From: Arsenicicoccus bolidensis DSM 15745
GTDB lineage: Bacteria > Actinomycetota > Actinomycetes > Actinomycetales > Dermatophilaceae
Reading direction: 5' to 3'
Length of the DNA: 64,000 bases
NCBI RefSeq assembly: GCF_000426385.1
Contig: NZ_AUFG01000012.1
Span: 39,576 to 103,575, forward strand
Position 1 is the first letter of the stretch. Every line of letters starts with the position of its first letter. Shown piece after piece: positions 22,347 to 30,957 of the stretch. A program made the translations under genes and the position numbers. The notes under the pieces are model-generated. The model was not told where the DNA came from, searched no databases, and saw only the letters and a program-made list of their open reading frames with translations.

Positions 22347-22360
22347 GCACGCCTTCACAA
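22343..22360. promoter_or_regulatory. Rex operator
   Basis: On the minus strand this reads TTGTGAAGGCGTGCACAA. It fits the actinobacterial Rex consensus TTGTGAA-N4-TTCACAA with a single mismatch in the second half. It lies about 40-60 bp upstream of the -10 of the MenJ-like gene, whose transcript could continue into nuo. Rex itself is encoded at 60396-61070. Confidence 0.75.
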
Positions 22361-22441
22361 GATCGTCGCCCGATCGTGACCCGCGCCGGCGCGATCGCGG
22401 GTGATCTCCGGTGACGGACCCGGACCGGCCGTATGACGCCC

Positions 22442-22498
<57 letters not shown>

Positions 22499-22501
22499 AC
22501 C

Positions 22502-22507
22502 TAGACT
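22502..22507 (+). promoter_or_regulatory. -10 element TAGACT, leaderless promoter of the YdcF-like gene
   Basis: TAGACT ends 7 nt before GTG 22515, the spacing expected for a leaderless mRNA. The region where a -35 should be is poly-C. Confidence 0.5.
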
Positions 22508-22514
22508 CGCCGCC

Positions 22515-23177
22515 GTGCTCGCGACCCTCCTGCTCCTGCTCGCGGCCGTCCTCGCGGCCACCTCCGCCTGGATCGTCCTGGTCGCCCTGGCCTACGTCGC
22601 CGTCGGCGTGCTGCTCCCCCGCCTGCGGCTGCGCGAACGCCCCCGCTACGTCGCCGTCCTGGGGTCCGGGCTCGAGGCCGGCCGGATGCCGGACCTGCTG
22701 ACGCGCCGGATGGACACGGGCATCGAGCGGTGGGCGGCCCTGCACGCCGAGGACCCGCAGGTCCGGCTGGTCCTGTCCGGCGGGCAGGCACCGGGCCAGC
22801 CCCGGTCAGAGGCCGCCGCCATGGCCGAGCACGCCCGGTCCCGTGGGGTGCCCGACGCCGCGATCGTGCTGGAGGACCGTTCGCGCACCACCGAGGAGAA
22901 CGTCGCCTTCACGCGCGCGCTGGTCGCCGACCTGCTCGGGCCGGCCGCGGTGGGGGTGCTGGTGACCAGCGGCTACCACGTGCCTCGCGTCGCCGACCTG
23001 GCCCGCAGCGCCGGCCTCACCGCGCTCCTGGCCGGCGCGCCCGCCGTCGGTCTGCCGTGGGCGCGGGTCGTGCGGCACGAGGTCGTGATGACCCTGGGAC
23101 GTCACCCCGTGGTGCACGCCCTGGCCGCGCTGGCGGTCTGCGTGGTCGTGCCCGCCGTCGTGGTCCTCACCCGGTAG
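22515..23177 (+). CDS. YdcF/SanA-type DUF218 membrane protein
   Basis: This 220-residue protein has an N-terminal membrane segment (residues 1-35) and a DUF218 domain (AVLGSGLEAGRMPDLLTRRM, LVLSGGQAPGQPRSEAAAM, DRSRTTEENVAF, VTSGYHVPR). It ends with a second membrane segment. DUF218 proteins (YdcF, SanA, ElyC) act in the envelope, and some affect undecaprenyl-linked precursors or vancomycin resistance; the reaction is unknown. The GTG start has no ribosome site and appears leaderless. The last 11 bp overlap the convergent acyl-CoA oxidase gene. Its promoter contains the poly-C tract, so expression could vary with tract length. Confidence 0.85.
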   Translation: MLATLLLLLAAVLAATSAWIVLVALAYVAVGVLLPRLRLRERPRYVAVLGSGLEAGRMPDLLTRRMDTGIERWAALHAEDPQVRLVLSGGQAPGQPRSEAAAMAEHARSRGVPDAAIVLEDRSRTTEENVAFTRALVADLLGPAAVGVLVTSGYHVPRVADLARSAGLTALLAGAPAVGLPWARVVRHEVVMTLGRHPVVHALAALAVCVVVPAVVVLTR

Positions 23178-25146
23178 TGATCCCGCCCTGGCCGGAGACG
23201 GCACCCTGCACCGAGGCCTCGACCTCGGTGCTGCTGAGCGGGTCGAGCAGGTCGCTGGCGAGCCACTCCCGTGGGATGGCGAACGCGTCCACGAGCGTCT
23301 GCGCGTGCGGACGCACCTGGGCCAGCAGGTCGTCCACGCGCCCGGTCAGCCGCTTGGCCTGCTCGGGCGACAGGCGCCCGTGCTCGAGGTACCACGCCCG
23401 GTGGGCCTCGACGGTCGAGCAGGCGAACAGGTCGGCCACGAGGTCGAGCAGGTCGTGCGCCTCCCCCGGCGGGCACTCGTCGATCGCCGCGGCGAAGGCC
23501 TCGAGCAGGATGCGGTCGGTGTGGGCCCGGGCCGCCTCGAGGACGTGCTCCCCCGCCGCGTCGAAGGTCTGCCAGGCCTGACGGGGGTCGTCCCGGTCGG
23601 CCCGGCGCAGCCGGGCGGCCAGGGTCTCCAGGACGTGCTCCTCGCGGTCGGTCAGGAGCGCGAGCTGGCCGCCGCGGTCGCCCAGCGCGTCGTCGGCGTC
23701 GCGGCCCGGCGCCCCGGTCAGCAGCCGCTGCACGAGCGAGCCGCTGATGGTGCGCTCCAGCAGCGCCGCCCCGGCCTGGCGGGCGACGGTCGCGACGGTC
23801 TGGACGGCGTTGAGGTCCTCGAACTGGGACGCGTAGGACGTGAGCAGGCTCTTGCCGACCAGCTGCAGCAGGACGGTGTTGTCGCCCTCGAAGGTCGTGA
23901 ACACGTCGGTGTCGGCGCGCAGCTTGCCCAGCCGGTTGAAGGAGAGGTAGCCCGCACCACCGCACGCCTCGCGGCAGGTCTGGATCGTCGTCGAGGCGTG
24001 CGACGTCGACGCCACCTTGAGCGCCGCGGCGCGCGTCTCCAGCCGTCGCCGGTCCCGCTCGTCGGCGTCGTCACCGGCCCGGAGCACCTCGTGCATCGTC
24101 CTCGTGAGGTCGTTCTGGGCGTACATCAGGGCATAGCTGCGGGCCAGGGCGGGGAGCAGCTTGCGCTGGTGGACCCGGTAGTCCAGGAGGACGACGTCCT
24201 GCCCGTCGAGGCCGGCGAACTGGCGGCGGTGCAGCCCGTAGATCGTCGCGAGGGTGAGGGCGTTGCGGGTGGCGGAGCCGGCGGCGGCCCCCACGGTGAT
24301 GCGGCCCCGCACCAGGGTGCTGAGCATGGTGAAGAAGCGGCGGCCGTCGGACTCGATCGGCGACGAGTAGGTGCCCTCCGCGTCGATCGCGCCATACCGG
24401 TCCAGCAGGTTGTCGCGCGGCACCCGCACGTGGTCGAAGGTGAACCGGCCGTTGTCCACGCCGGGCAGGCCGGCCTTGCCACCGCAGTCGCCGATGGTCA
24501 CCCCGGGCAGGGACCGGCCGGCGTCGTCCCGGACCGGGACGAGCACGCAGTGCACCCCGTGCCCCGTGCCGTCCGCGGTGACGAGCTGGCCGAAGACGGC
24601 CGCCATCCGTCCGTCCCGGGCGGCGTTGCCGATGTAGTCCTTGCGCGCGCTCGGGTCGGGGGTGTGCACGACGAGCTCGTCGGTGGCCGGGTCGTGGGTG
24701 ATCGTCGTGCGCAGCGACTGGACGTCGGACCCGCGCCCGGTCTCGGTCATCGCGAAGCAGCCCAGCAGCCGCGCCTGGGCGATGGGCTCGAGGTAGCGCT
24801 CGTGGTGCCGCTCGGTGCCGAGCGCCGCCACGGCCCCGCCGAAGAGTCCCCACTGGACCCCTGCCTTGACGAAGAGCGACAGGTCGCCGTGCCCGAGCAT
24901 CTCGAAGGCGGTGACCGAGGCTCCCTGGTCGGCCGAGCCCTGGTCGGTCGACAGCCCGAGCCCGGCGAAGCCCAGCGAGGCGAGGTCGAGCAGCTGGTCG
25001 AGGACCCGGGCGCGGTAGTCCTCGGTCGACAGGTCCGTCTCGGGTGGTCCGAACCGTCCGGGCTCGATCTGTCGGCGCGCGAGCTCGCGCACCTCGGCCC
25101 ACGGGCCGTCGAGGGAGGAACGCAGGGCATCGGCGACGTCGCTCAT
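23167..25146 (-). CDS. acyl-CoA oxidase/dehydrogenase family protein
   Basis: At 659 residues it has the size and four-domain layout of acyl-CoA oxidases rather than 380-residue dehydrogenases. The N-terminal helical domain is followed by the FAD-binding beta domain (CFAMTETGRGSDVQSL), the helical domain with GGAGYLSFNRLG, and FEGDNTVLLQ, whose Glu is the catalytic base in peroxisomal ACOX. A C-terminal all-helical domain completes it. It would oxidise fatty acyl-CoA to enoyl-CoA, passing electrons to oxygen if a true oxidase. No partner beta-oxidation genes are close. ATG 25146 lies 45 nt downstream of the menG stop on the same strand. Confidence 0.88.
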   Translation of the reverse strand: MSDVADALRSSLDGPWAEVRELARRQIEPGRFGPPETDLSTEDYRARVLDQLLDLASLGFAGLGLSTDQGSADQGASVTAFEMLGHGDLSLFVKAGVQWGLFGGAVAALGTERHHERYLEPIAQARLLGCFAMTETGRGSDVQSLRTTITHDPATDELVVHTPDPSARKDYIGNAARDGRMAAVFGQLVTADGTGHGVHCVLVPVRDDAGRSLPGVTIGDCGGKAGLPGVDNGRFTFDHVRVPRDNLLDRYGAIDAEGTYSSPIESDGRRFFTMLSTLVRGRITVGAAAGSATRNALTLATIYGLHRRQFAGLDGQDVVLLDYRVHQRKLLPALARSYALMYAQNDLTRTMHEVLRAGDDADERDRRRLETRAAALKVASTSHASTTIQTCREACGGAGYLSFNRLGKLRADTDVFTTFEGDNTVLLQLVGKSLLTSYASQFEDLNAVQTVATVARQAGAALLERTISGSLVQRLLTGAPGRDADDALGDRGGQLALLTDREEHVLETLAARLRRADRDDPRQAWQTFDAAGEHVLEAARAHTDRILLEAFAAAIDECPPGEAHDLLDLVADLFACSTVEAHRAWYLEHGRLSPEQAKRLTGRVDDLLAQVRPHAQTLVDAFAIPREWLASDLLDPLSSTEVEASVQGAVSGQGGITTG

Positions 25147-25191
25147 CCACCCATGCTGCCCCAGCGACGGCGGGCTGGGCGAGGAGTCGGG

Positions 25192-25887
25192 TCAGACGGG
25201 CTTGACGGCCCGGTGCACCGCGGCGATCCCGCCGGTCAGGTTGCGCCACTGCACCTGGGACCAGCCGGCCCGCTGGATGCGGGTGGCCAGGGTGCGCTGG
25301 TCGGGCCAGGCCCGCATCGACTCCGCGAGGTAGACGTAGGAGTCGGGGTTGCTCGACAGGGTGCGGGCCACGGTGGGCAGCGCCCCCATGAGGTAGGTGG
25401 TGTAGAGGGTGCGGAAGGCGCGGTTGGTGGGCTGGCTGGACTCGCCGACCACCAGGCGGCCGCCCGGGCGGGTGACCCGCAGGAACTCGGCGAGGGCGGC
25501 GTCGGTGTCGACGACGTTGCGCAGGCCGTAGGACATGGTGACGACGTGGAAGCTGTCGTCGGCGAACGGGAGCCGGGTCGCGTCGGCGGCGGTGAACGGC
25601 AGCGCCGCCCGGCGCTCCTTGCCGACCCGCAGCATGCCGAGCGAGAAGTCCGCGGGCACGACGCGCGCCCCGGCCTCGACGAACGGCAGGCTGCTCATGC
25701 CGGTGCCGGCGGCGATGTCCAGGATCGTCTCCCCCGGGCCGGCGGCCACCGCCGAGGTCACGGCCCGCCGCCACAGGCGCATCTGACCGAAGGTCATGAC
25801 GTCGTTCATCAGGTCGTAGCGACCCGCCGTCTCGTCGAACATCGAGGCGACCTCGTGCGGCTGCTTGGACAGCGTGGCTCGGCTCAT
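25192..25887 (-). CDS. menG: demethylmenaquinone methyltransferase
   Basis: This SAM-dependent enzyme methylates demethylmenaquinone in the last step of menaquinone synthesis. The UbiE/MenG signature is clear: [19 protein letters not shown], motif [14 protein letters not shown], and [21 protein letters not shown] chose ATG 25887 ([18 protein letters not shown], 231 residues) because mycobacterial MenG starts at the same point. ATG 25896 and GTG 25902 are in-frame alternatives. It diverges from the FemABX gene, with about 98 bp between. Confidence 0.95.
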   Translation of the reverse strand: MSRATLSKQPHEVASMFDETAGRYDLMNDVMTFGQMRLWRRAVTSAVAAGPGETILDIAAGTGMSSLPFVEAGARVVPADFSLGMLRVGKERRAALPFTAADATRLPFADDSFHVVTMSYGLRNVVDTDAALAEFLRVTRPGGRLVVGESSQPTNRAFRTLYTTYLMGALPTVARTLSSNPDSYVYLAESMRAWPDQRTLATRIQRAGWSQVQWRNLTGGIAAVHRAVKPV

Positions 25888-25925
25888 GACGGACATCTTC
25901 ACACGGCGGGGCCCCGGGCCCGGTG

Positions 25926-25931
25926 TAGCCT
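25926..25931 (+). promoter_or_regulatory. candidate -10 (TAGCCT) of the femX-alr-like-menF operon
   Basis: TAGCCT in the menG/FemABX divergent region would start a transcript near 25938, leaving a leader of about 48 nt that contains a GAGGA ribosome site just before ATG 25986. Confidence 0.35.
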
Positions 25932-25985
25932 GAACCGGCGTCAGGCTCGCCTGCGCCCGACCGATCGCCTACCCGGACGAGGACC

Positions 25986-27149
25986 ATGACCGAGCCTTCG
26001 ACCACCGCCCGCCCGCCCCTGCGCATCGTGTCGCTGGGGGCCGACGGCCTCGACGCCGGCGTGGAGGCCCGCTCCGGCAGCTTCCTGCAGCTGTCGTCGT
26101 GGGCCGCGCTGAAGTCCGAGTGGGAGGGCGAGCGGATCGCCTGGGTCGACGAGCACGACGACGTCCAGGGGGTCGGCCTGGTCCTGCACCGTCGCCTCCC
26201 CAAGGTCCGCCGTTCCCTGGCCTACCTGCCCGAGGGGCCGGTCCTGCCGTGGGACGAGGTGGCCGAGGACCCGCAGCGCTGGTTCGGCCCGCTCGTCGAG
26301 CACGCCCGGCGCTCCGGAGCGTTCACGCTGCGCGTCGGCTGCCCCTCGACGGCTCGCACCTGGGACCCGGGGACGGTCAAGGCCGCCCTGGCCGACGAGG
26401 AGCAGACGAGCCTGTATGCCGTCCCCGCCGACTCCGTGGACGCGTCCGGCTCCGCCATCGTCTCCTGGCTGCAGGCGCACGGCTGGTCGCGGGCCGACGA
26501 CGGGCCGGGCTTCGCCGCCGGGCAGCCGCGCCTCACGGCCGGCCTCCCCCTCGCGGGTCAGACGGAGGAGTCCCTGCTCAAGGGCATGAACCAGCAGTGG
26601 CGCCGCAACATCAAGGCCGCCACCAAGGCCGGCGTCCAGGTGCGCCTGGCCACCCCCGAGACGCTGCGCGAGGACGTGGCCGCGTTCCACCGCGTCTACG
26701 TCGAGACCGCCGAGCGCGACGGCTTCACGCCCCGCCCGGAGTCCTACTTCCACCGCATGGCCGAGCTGATGGGCGCCCCGGGGTCGCCGGCCCGCTTCGA
26801 GCTGGCGCTGGGCGAGCTCGACGGCGGGCTGCTGGCGGCCACGATCAACATCACGGTCGCCGACCGCTGCTGGTACCTCTACGGCGCCTCGACCACCGCG
26901 CGCCGCGAGGCGCGGGCGATGAACGGCACCCAGTGGTTCGGGATCCAGCGCGCCCTCGCCGAGGGGTGCTCCGTCTACGACATGCGCGGCATCACCGACG
27001 AGATCGGCAACGACGACCCGCACGCCGGGCTCGTCCGGTTCAAGATCTCCGTGGGCTGCGACGTCCACGAGCGCGTCGGCGAGTGGGACCTGCCGATCAA
27101 CCGGCTGCTGCACAAGGCCTTCCAGCTCTACCTCGGGCGGCGCGGATGA
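25986..27149 (+). CDS. FemABX-family peptidyltransferase (cell-wall interpeptide bridge)
   Basis: This 387-residue protein has the double acetyltransferase (GNAT-like) fold of FemABX enzymes, which add amino acids from aminoacyl-tRNA to the lysine side chain of lipid-linked peptidoglycan precursors. Family features are LQLSSWAALKSEWEGER near residue 35, KGMNQQWRRNIKAATKAGV near 200, the WYLYGAST block, and YDMRGITDEIGNDDPHAGL near 340. The amino acid added cannot be read. Its TGA overlaps the ATG of the next gene (ATGA), which encodes an alanine-racemase-fold protein, so the two products are probably made together. Confidence 0.9.
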   Translation: MTEPSTTARPPLRIVSLGADGLDAGVEARSGSFLQLSSWAALKSEWEGERIAWVDEHDDVQGVGLVLHRRLPKVRRSLAYLPEGPVLPWDEVAEDPQRWFGPLVEHARRSGAFTLRVGCPSTARTWDPGTVKAALADEEQTSLYAVPADSVDASGSAIVSWLQAHGWSRADDGPGFAAGQPRLTAGLPLAGQTEESLLKGMNQQWRRNIKAATKAGVQVRLATPETLREDVAAFHRVYVETAERDGFTPRPESYFHRMAELMGAPGSPARFELALGELDGGLLAATINITVADRCWYLYGASTTARREARAMNGTQWFGIQRALAEGCSVYDMRGITDEIGNDDPHAGLVRFKISVGCDVHERVGEWDLPINRLLHKAFQLYLGRRG

Positions 27150-28219
27150 CCTTCACGCTCGTCATCGACCGGCCCCGCTGGGAGACGCACGTCGACACCT
27201 ATCTCGCGGAGCACCCCTGGGTGGTGCCCGTGGTCAAGGGCGACGGCTACGGCATCGGCGCCGAGCGCGTGCTGGCCCAGTGCCGTCGCGTCCAGGCCCC
27301 CGTCGTCGCGGTCGGCACCCCGGCCGAGGCGCAGCAGGCGTTGGACGCCACCGACGGCGACGTGCTCGTCCTCTTTCCCACCCTGCCGGGCGAGGCGCTC
27401 CCCGACGACCCGCGGCTCGTCCACACCGTGGCCTCCGAGACCACGCTGCGCGAGATCCTCGGCACCGGGCGGCGGTTCGTCGTGGAGGTGGACTCGCCGA
27501 TGGGTCGCCACGGCATCGAGTGGCCGCGGCTGCCCTCGCTCGTCGACGCGCTGCGCGACGAGCGCTGCGAGGGCGTGGCCCTGCACAACCCGCCCTTCGG
27601 CGACCGCGTCGAGTTCGTCTCGTCCCTCCTGGACCGCCTCGGCGAGCTGGGCGTGGCGGTCCCGCGGCTCTATGCCTCCCACCTGACCGCGGACGAGGTC
27701 GGGCGGCTCTCCGGCACCGCCGGCGACACCGTCGTGCTGGTCCGCACGGGCACCGACCTGTGGCTCGGCGACCCCGCCGCGCTCACGGCATACGGCCAGG
27801 TCATCGACGTGCACCCGGTCGCCAAGGGCCGCTCGATCGGCTACTCCCAGCGGACCGCTCGCAAGGACGGCTGGCTGGCCGTCGTGGGCGGCGGCACCGC
27901 GCACGGCGTCGGCATCGAGACGGCTCGTCCCCGTATGACGCCGCGCCTGGCGGCGCGGAAGGCCGCCCGGGTCGTCGCGACCCAGCTGGGTGGGGCGCCG
28001 TCACCGTTCCGGCTCGACGGTCGCCGGCTGACCTACGCCGACGTCCCGCACATGCAGGTGTCGATGGTCAGCGTCCCGTCCGGCGACGCGGTGCGGCCGG
28101 GTGACTGGCTCGCGTGCGACATGCGCATCACCGTCACGCGCTTCGACGAGGTCGAGGTGCGGGGCGCAGAGTCCGGCCCCGGCTCCGGCTCTGGCTCCCC
28201 GGGGGACCTGCGGCGGTGA
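27146..28219 (+). CDS. alanine-racemase-fold PLP protein, catalytic Tyr absent
   Basis: This 357-residue protein has the fold-type III barrel of alanine racemase, with the PLP lysine K31 in VVKGDGYGIG (KADAYGHG in Alr). The C-terminal beta domain follows (HMQVSMVSVPSGDAVRPGDW). At the position of the conserved GYADG motif, whose Tyr is the second catalytic base, the sequence is GGTAHG, with Thr in place of Tyr. It therefore may not racemise L-alanine in the standard way. It is coupled upstream to FemABX and downstream to menF (GTGA). Possible roles are a racemase or epimerase with another substrate, or PLP handling. It is not the housekeeping alr by these criteria. Confidence 0.82.
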   Translation: MTFTLVIDRPRWETHVDTYLAEHPWVVPVVKGDGYGIGAERVLAQCRRVQAPVVAVGTPAEAQQALDATDGDVLVLFPTLPGEALPDDPRLVHTVASETTLREILGTGRRFVVEVDSPMGRHGIEWPRLPSLVDALRDERCEGVALHNPPFGDRVEFVSSLLDRLGELGVAVPRLYASHLTADEVGRLSGTAGDTVVLVRTGTDLWLGDPAALTAYGQVIDVHPVAKGRSIGYSQRTARKDGWLAVVGGGTAHGVGIETARPRMTPRLAARKAARVVATQLGGAPSPFRLDGRRLTYADVPHMQVSMVSVPSGDAVRPGDWLACDMRITVTRFDEVEVRGAESGPGSGSGSPGDLRR

Positions 28220-29517
28220 CGATCTCGACCACGTCGTCCGCCACCGGCACGGACGGCTCCGCTCCCGTGCCCGCCCTGCGGGTGGTGACGCGCCGCATCG
28301 CCGACCCGGGCGACCTCCTGGCACTGGTCCCGGCGGACCTGCCTGCGACCCAGGTGTTCTCGTGGCTGCGCCGTGGTGACGGCATCGTCGGCTGGGGCGC
28401 GGCCGGCCGCGTCGACACCTCGGGGGCCGAGCGCTTCGCCGAGGCGTCCCGCTGGTGGACCGCGCTCGTGGCCGAGTCGTCCGTCGACGACGAGGTCCGG
28501 CTGCCCGGCTCGGGACTCGTGGCGTTCGGCTCGATGGCCTACTCCTCGTCCTCGCCCGCCGGCGGCACGCTGATAGTCCCGTCGGTGGTCGTGGGCCGCC
28601 GCGGCGACCAGGCGTGGCTGACGACGTGCACGCCCGCCGGCGAGGCCACCCCGTCGGTCGTCCTCGAGCCCAGCACCGTCCCGGCGGCCTCCGCGGGCGT
28701 GTCCTTCGGCGACGGCTCCCTCACGCCGACCCAGTGGATGGGCGCGGTGGCGACCGCCGTCTCGCGCATCACGGCCGGAGAGCTGGACAAGTGCGTCCTC
28801 GCGCGCGACCTCACGGCCCGCGCCCGGACGCCCCTCGACACGCGCACGCTGCTGCAGCGCCTGAGCACGAGCTACCCCAACACGTGGGCCTTCTCGGTCG
28901 ACGGGCTGGTCGGGGCCACCCCCGAGATGCTCGTCCGGCTCGAGCGCGGCCTGATCACCTCCCGCGTCCTCGCCGGGACCATCCGCCGGACCGGCGACGA
29001 CGAGCGCGACCTGTCCCTCGCCGCGCACCTCGCCCGGTCCTCCAAGGACCTCGTCGAGCACGAGTATGCCGTCCGCTCCGTGGCGGATCGCCTGGCCCCG
29101 CACTGCGACTCGATCAACGTGCCCGAGTCGCCGTTCGTGCTGCACCTGCCCAACGTCATGCACCTCGCCACCGACGTGGCCGGCGTGCTGTCGTCCCGCT
29201 CCACCTCGCTGGCGCTCGCCGAGGCGCTGCACCCGTCGGCGGCGGTCTGCGGCACGCCCCGCGACGTCGCGGACACCCTGATCTCCGAGCTGGAGCACAT
29301 GGACCGCGGGCGGTATGCCGGACCCGTGGGCTGGCTCTCGGCCGACGGCGACGGCGAGTGGGGCATCGCGCTGCGGTCCGGGGCCATCTCGGCCGACGAC
29401 CCGCGCGAGATCCGCCTCTTCGCCGGCTGCGGGATCGTCGCCGGCTCGGACCCCGCGGCCGAGCTGGCCGAGTCGGACGCCAAGCTCGTCCCCATGCGCG
29501 ACGCCCTCTCCTCCTAG
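28216..29517 (+). CDS. menF: isochorismate synthase
   Basis: This 433-residue chorismate-utilising enzyme makes isochorismate, the first committed step of menaquinone synthesis. Signature blocks are KCVLARDL, GATPEMLVRLERG, SRVLAGTIRR, VEHEYAVRSVADRL, HPSAAVCGTPRDVA and AGPVGWLSADGDGEWGIALR, with the Mg2+-binding Glu residues within the last ones. GTG 28216 overlaps the stop of the racemase-fold gene (GTGA). The salicylate or siderophore version of the enzyme is unlikely, because menD, menC, menB and menE are nearby. Confidence 0.93.
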   Translation: MTISTTSSATGTDGSAPVPALRVVTRRIADPGDLLALVPADLPATQVFSWLRRGDGIVGWGAAGRVDTSGAERFAEASRWWTALVAESSVDDEVRLPGSGLVAFGSMAYSSSSPAGGTLIVPSVVVGRRGDQAWLTTCTPAGEATPSVVLEPSTVPAASAGVSFGDGSLTPTQWMGAVATAVSRITAGELDKCVLARDLTARARTPLDTRTLLQRLSTSYPNTWAFSVDGLVGATPEMLVRLERGLITSRVLAGTIRRTGDDERDLSLAAHLARSSKDLVEHEYAVRSVADRLAPHCDSINVPESPFVLHLPNVMHLATDVAGVLSSRSTSLALAEALHPSAAVCGTPRDVADTLISELEHMDRGRYAGPVGWLSADGDGEWGIALRSGAISADDPREIRLFAGCGIVAGSDPAAELAESDAKLVPMRDALSS

Positions 29518-29582
29518 GGGCGCCCGGCCCACCGCATCTCTGGGGGCGCCCGGCCCGACCGCGTCTCTGGGGGCGTTCCCCG
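29518..29582. repeat. degenerate tandem repeat after menF
   Basis: About 2.4 copies of a 26-27 bp unit (GGCGCCCGGCCC followed by a variable CTCTGGG end) begin at the menF stop codon. The units contain GGGCGCC palindromes that could form a weak terminator. Otherwise this gap before the YjbR-like gene holds nothing recognisable. Confidence 0.5.
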
Positions 29583-29637
29583 TGAGGCATTCCCCCTAGG
29601 GCGGTCCTCCGGCATGCTGGGGGCCGGAGGTGCACCC

Positions 29638-30027
29638 ATGCACGACGCGATGTACGACGAGGACGATCCCCTGCTCGCGCGCGTCCGGGCCCTGGCCCGC
29701 GCGCTGCCCGACATCGACGAGAAGGTCTCGCACGGACGACCGGCGTTCTTCACGGTCAAGGTTTTCGCCTACTACGGCGGCTCGCTCAAGGTGGACGGCG
29801 AGTGGGTGCAGCACCCGCAGTCCGTGGTGGTGCAGGCCGCGCCGGAGGATCGAGATGCCTTGCGGCAGAGCCCTGGGGCGTACGTGCCGGGCTACCTCGG
29901 GGCCTCGGGCTGGACGGGTCTCGACCTGACCGGGACGACCGACTGGGACGAGGTCGCCGAGATCCTGGAGGACTCCTACCGCTGCACAGCCCCGAGCCGG
30001 CTCGTCACGCTCCTCCCCCAGGCGTGA
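29638..30027 (+). CDS. MmcQ/YjbR-family protein
   Basis: This 129-residue protein matches the small MmcQ/YjbR family: RVRALARALPDIDEKVSHG, PAFFTVKVFAYYGGS and GYLGASGWTGLDL are the characteristic blocks. The fold is related to DNA-binding CyaY-like domains, but the function is unknown. I chose ATG 29638 because GGAGG lies 7 nt upstream. An ATG at 29614 is in frame but has no ribosome site. Confidence 0.82.
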   Translation: MHDAMYDEDDPLLARVRALARALPDIDEKVSHGRPAFFTVKVFAYYGGSLKVDGEWVQHPQSVVVQAAPEDRDALRQSPGAYVPGYLGASGWTGLDLTGTTDWDEVAEILEDSYRCTAPSRLVTLLPQA

Positions 30028-30085
30028 CCCCTCGGCGCCCGTCGCACCCACGCACCCCGGTCCGTCCCTCCCCGCAGGAGAACCC

Positions 30086-30841
30086 ATGTCGCACGACCCG
30101 CAGCACGGCACCACCACCTCGGCCGACGGCACGACCATCGCCTGGACCCTCCGGGGCTCCGGCCCGGTCCTGGTCCTCGTCGAGCCGGTCATGATGCACC
30201 GGGGACTCACCGCCTTCGCCGACCTCGCGCCCGCCCTCGCCGAGCAGGCGACCGTCGTGACCTACGACCGGCGCGGCAAGGGCGAGAGCGGCGACGCCGA
30301 GGCCTACGAGCCCGACCGCGAGGTGGAGGACCTCGCCGCGCTGGTCGCCGAGCACGGGGGCAGCGCCCGCCTCTACGGCTTCTCCTCCGGTGCGACCCTC
30401 GCCCTGCTGGCCGCGCGTGACGTCGCCGGCGTCACCGGCGTGGTCGCCCTCGAGCCGGTGCTGGCGGATGACGGCCCGGACGTGCGCGACGAGATCCGCG
30501 CGCTCGTGCGCGAGGGACGTCGCGGTGACGCGGTCCGCACCTTCAACCGCCGCATCGGCATCCCGGAGGAGGTCGTCGCCCAGATCCCGACGGGGCCGGG
30601 CGAGCCGGCCGCCCACACCCTCCCCTACGACCTCACCCTGACCGGCCGGACCCGCGCGGCCGACCTGGCGGCGATCACCTGTCCCACGCTGGTCCTCGCG
30701 AGCAGCGGCAGCGACGACCGCCTGCGCGGCTGGGCGCGCGAGGTGGAGCAGGCCGTCCCCGGGGCGCAGCACCGTGAGCTCCCCGGGAGCTGGCACGGCG
30801 TCGACGGGGACGCCCTGGTGGCCGCGATCCGCGAGACCTGA
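30086..30841 (+). CDS. alpha/beta hydrolase
   Basis: This 251-residue alpha/beta-hydrolase has the oxyanion and substrate strand DRRGKGESG, the nucleophile elbow GFSSG (Ser about 95), a late acid, and the catalytic His in SWHGVDGD near the end. The substrate is unknown. AGGAG lies 6 nt before ATG 30086. A long hairpin follows the stop at 58 nt. Confidence 0.85.
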   Translation: MSHDPQHGTTTSADGTTIAWTLRGSGPVLVLVEPVMMHRGLTAFADLAPALAEQATVVTYDRRGKGESGDAEAYEPDREVEDLAALVAEHGGSARLYGFSSGATLALLAARDVAGVTGVVALEPVLADDGPDVRDEIRALVREGRRGDAVRTFNRRIGIPEEVVAQIPTGPGEPAAHTLPYDLTLTGRTRAADLAAITCPTLVLASSGSDDRLRGWAREVEQAVPGAQHRELPGSWHGVDGDALVAAIRET

Positions 30842-30898
30842 CGGCTCCCCCCCACCACCCCACCAGCACCGCCGCCCCGCACCGCTGCCCCGCCAGAT

Positions 30899-30939
30899 CG
30901 TGAGTGTTTCGTCCAAGAATGGTGGACGAAACACTCACG
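30899..30939. terminator. long perfect hairpin between convergent genes (hydrolase/menD)
   Basis: CGTGAGTGTTTCGTCC (30899-30914) pairs exactly with 30924-30939, and one further A-T pair closes a 7-nt loop, giving a 17-bp stem. It lies between the plus-strand hydrolase and the minus-strand menD. No U-tract follows on either side, so it would be a bidirectional U-less terminator. Confidence 0.7.
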
Positions 30940-30957
30940 TTGTCGGGGCGGGGGCGA

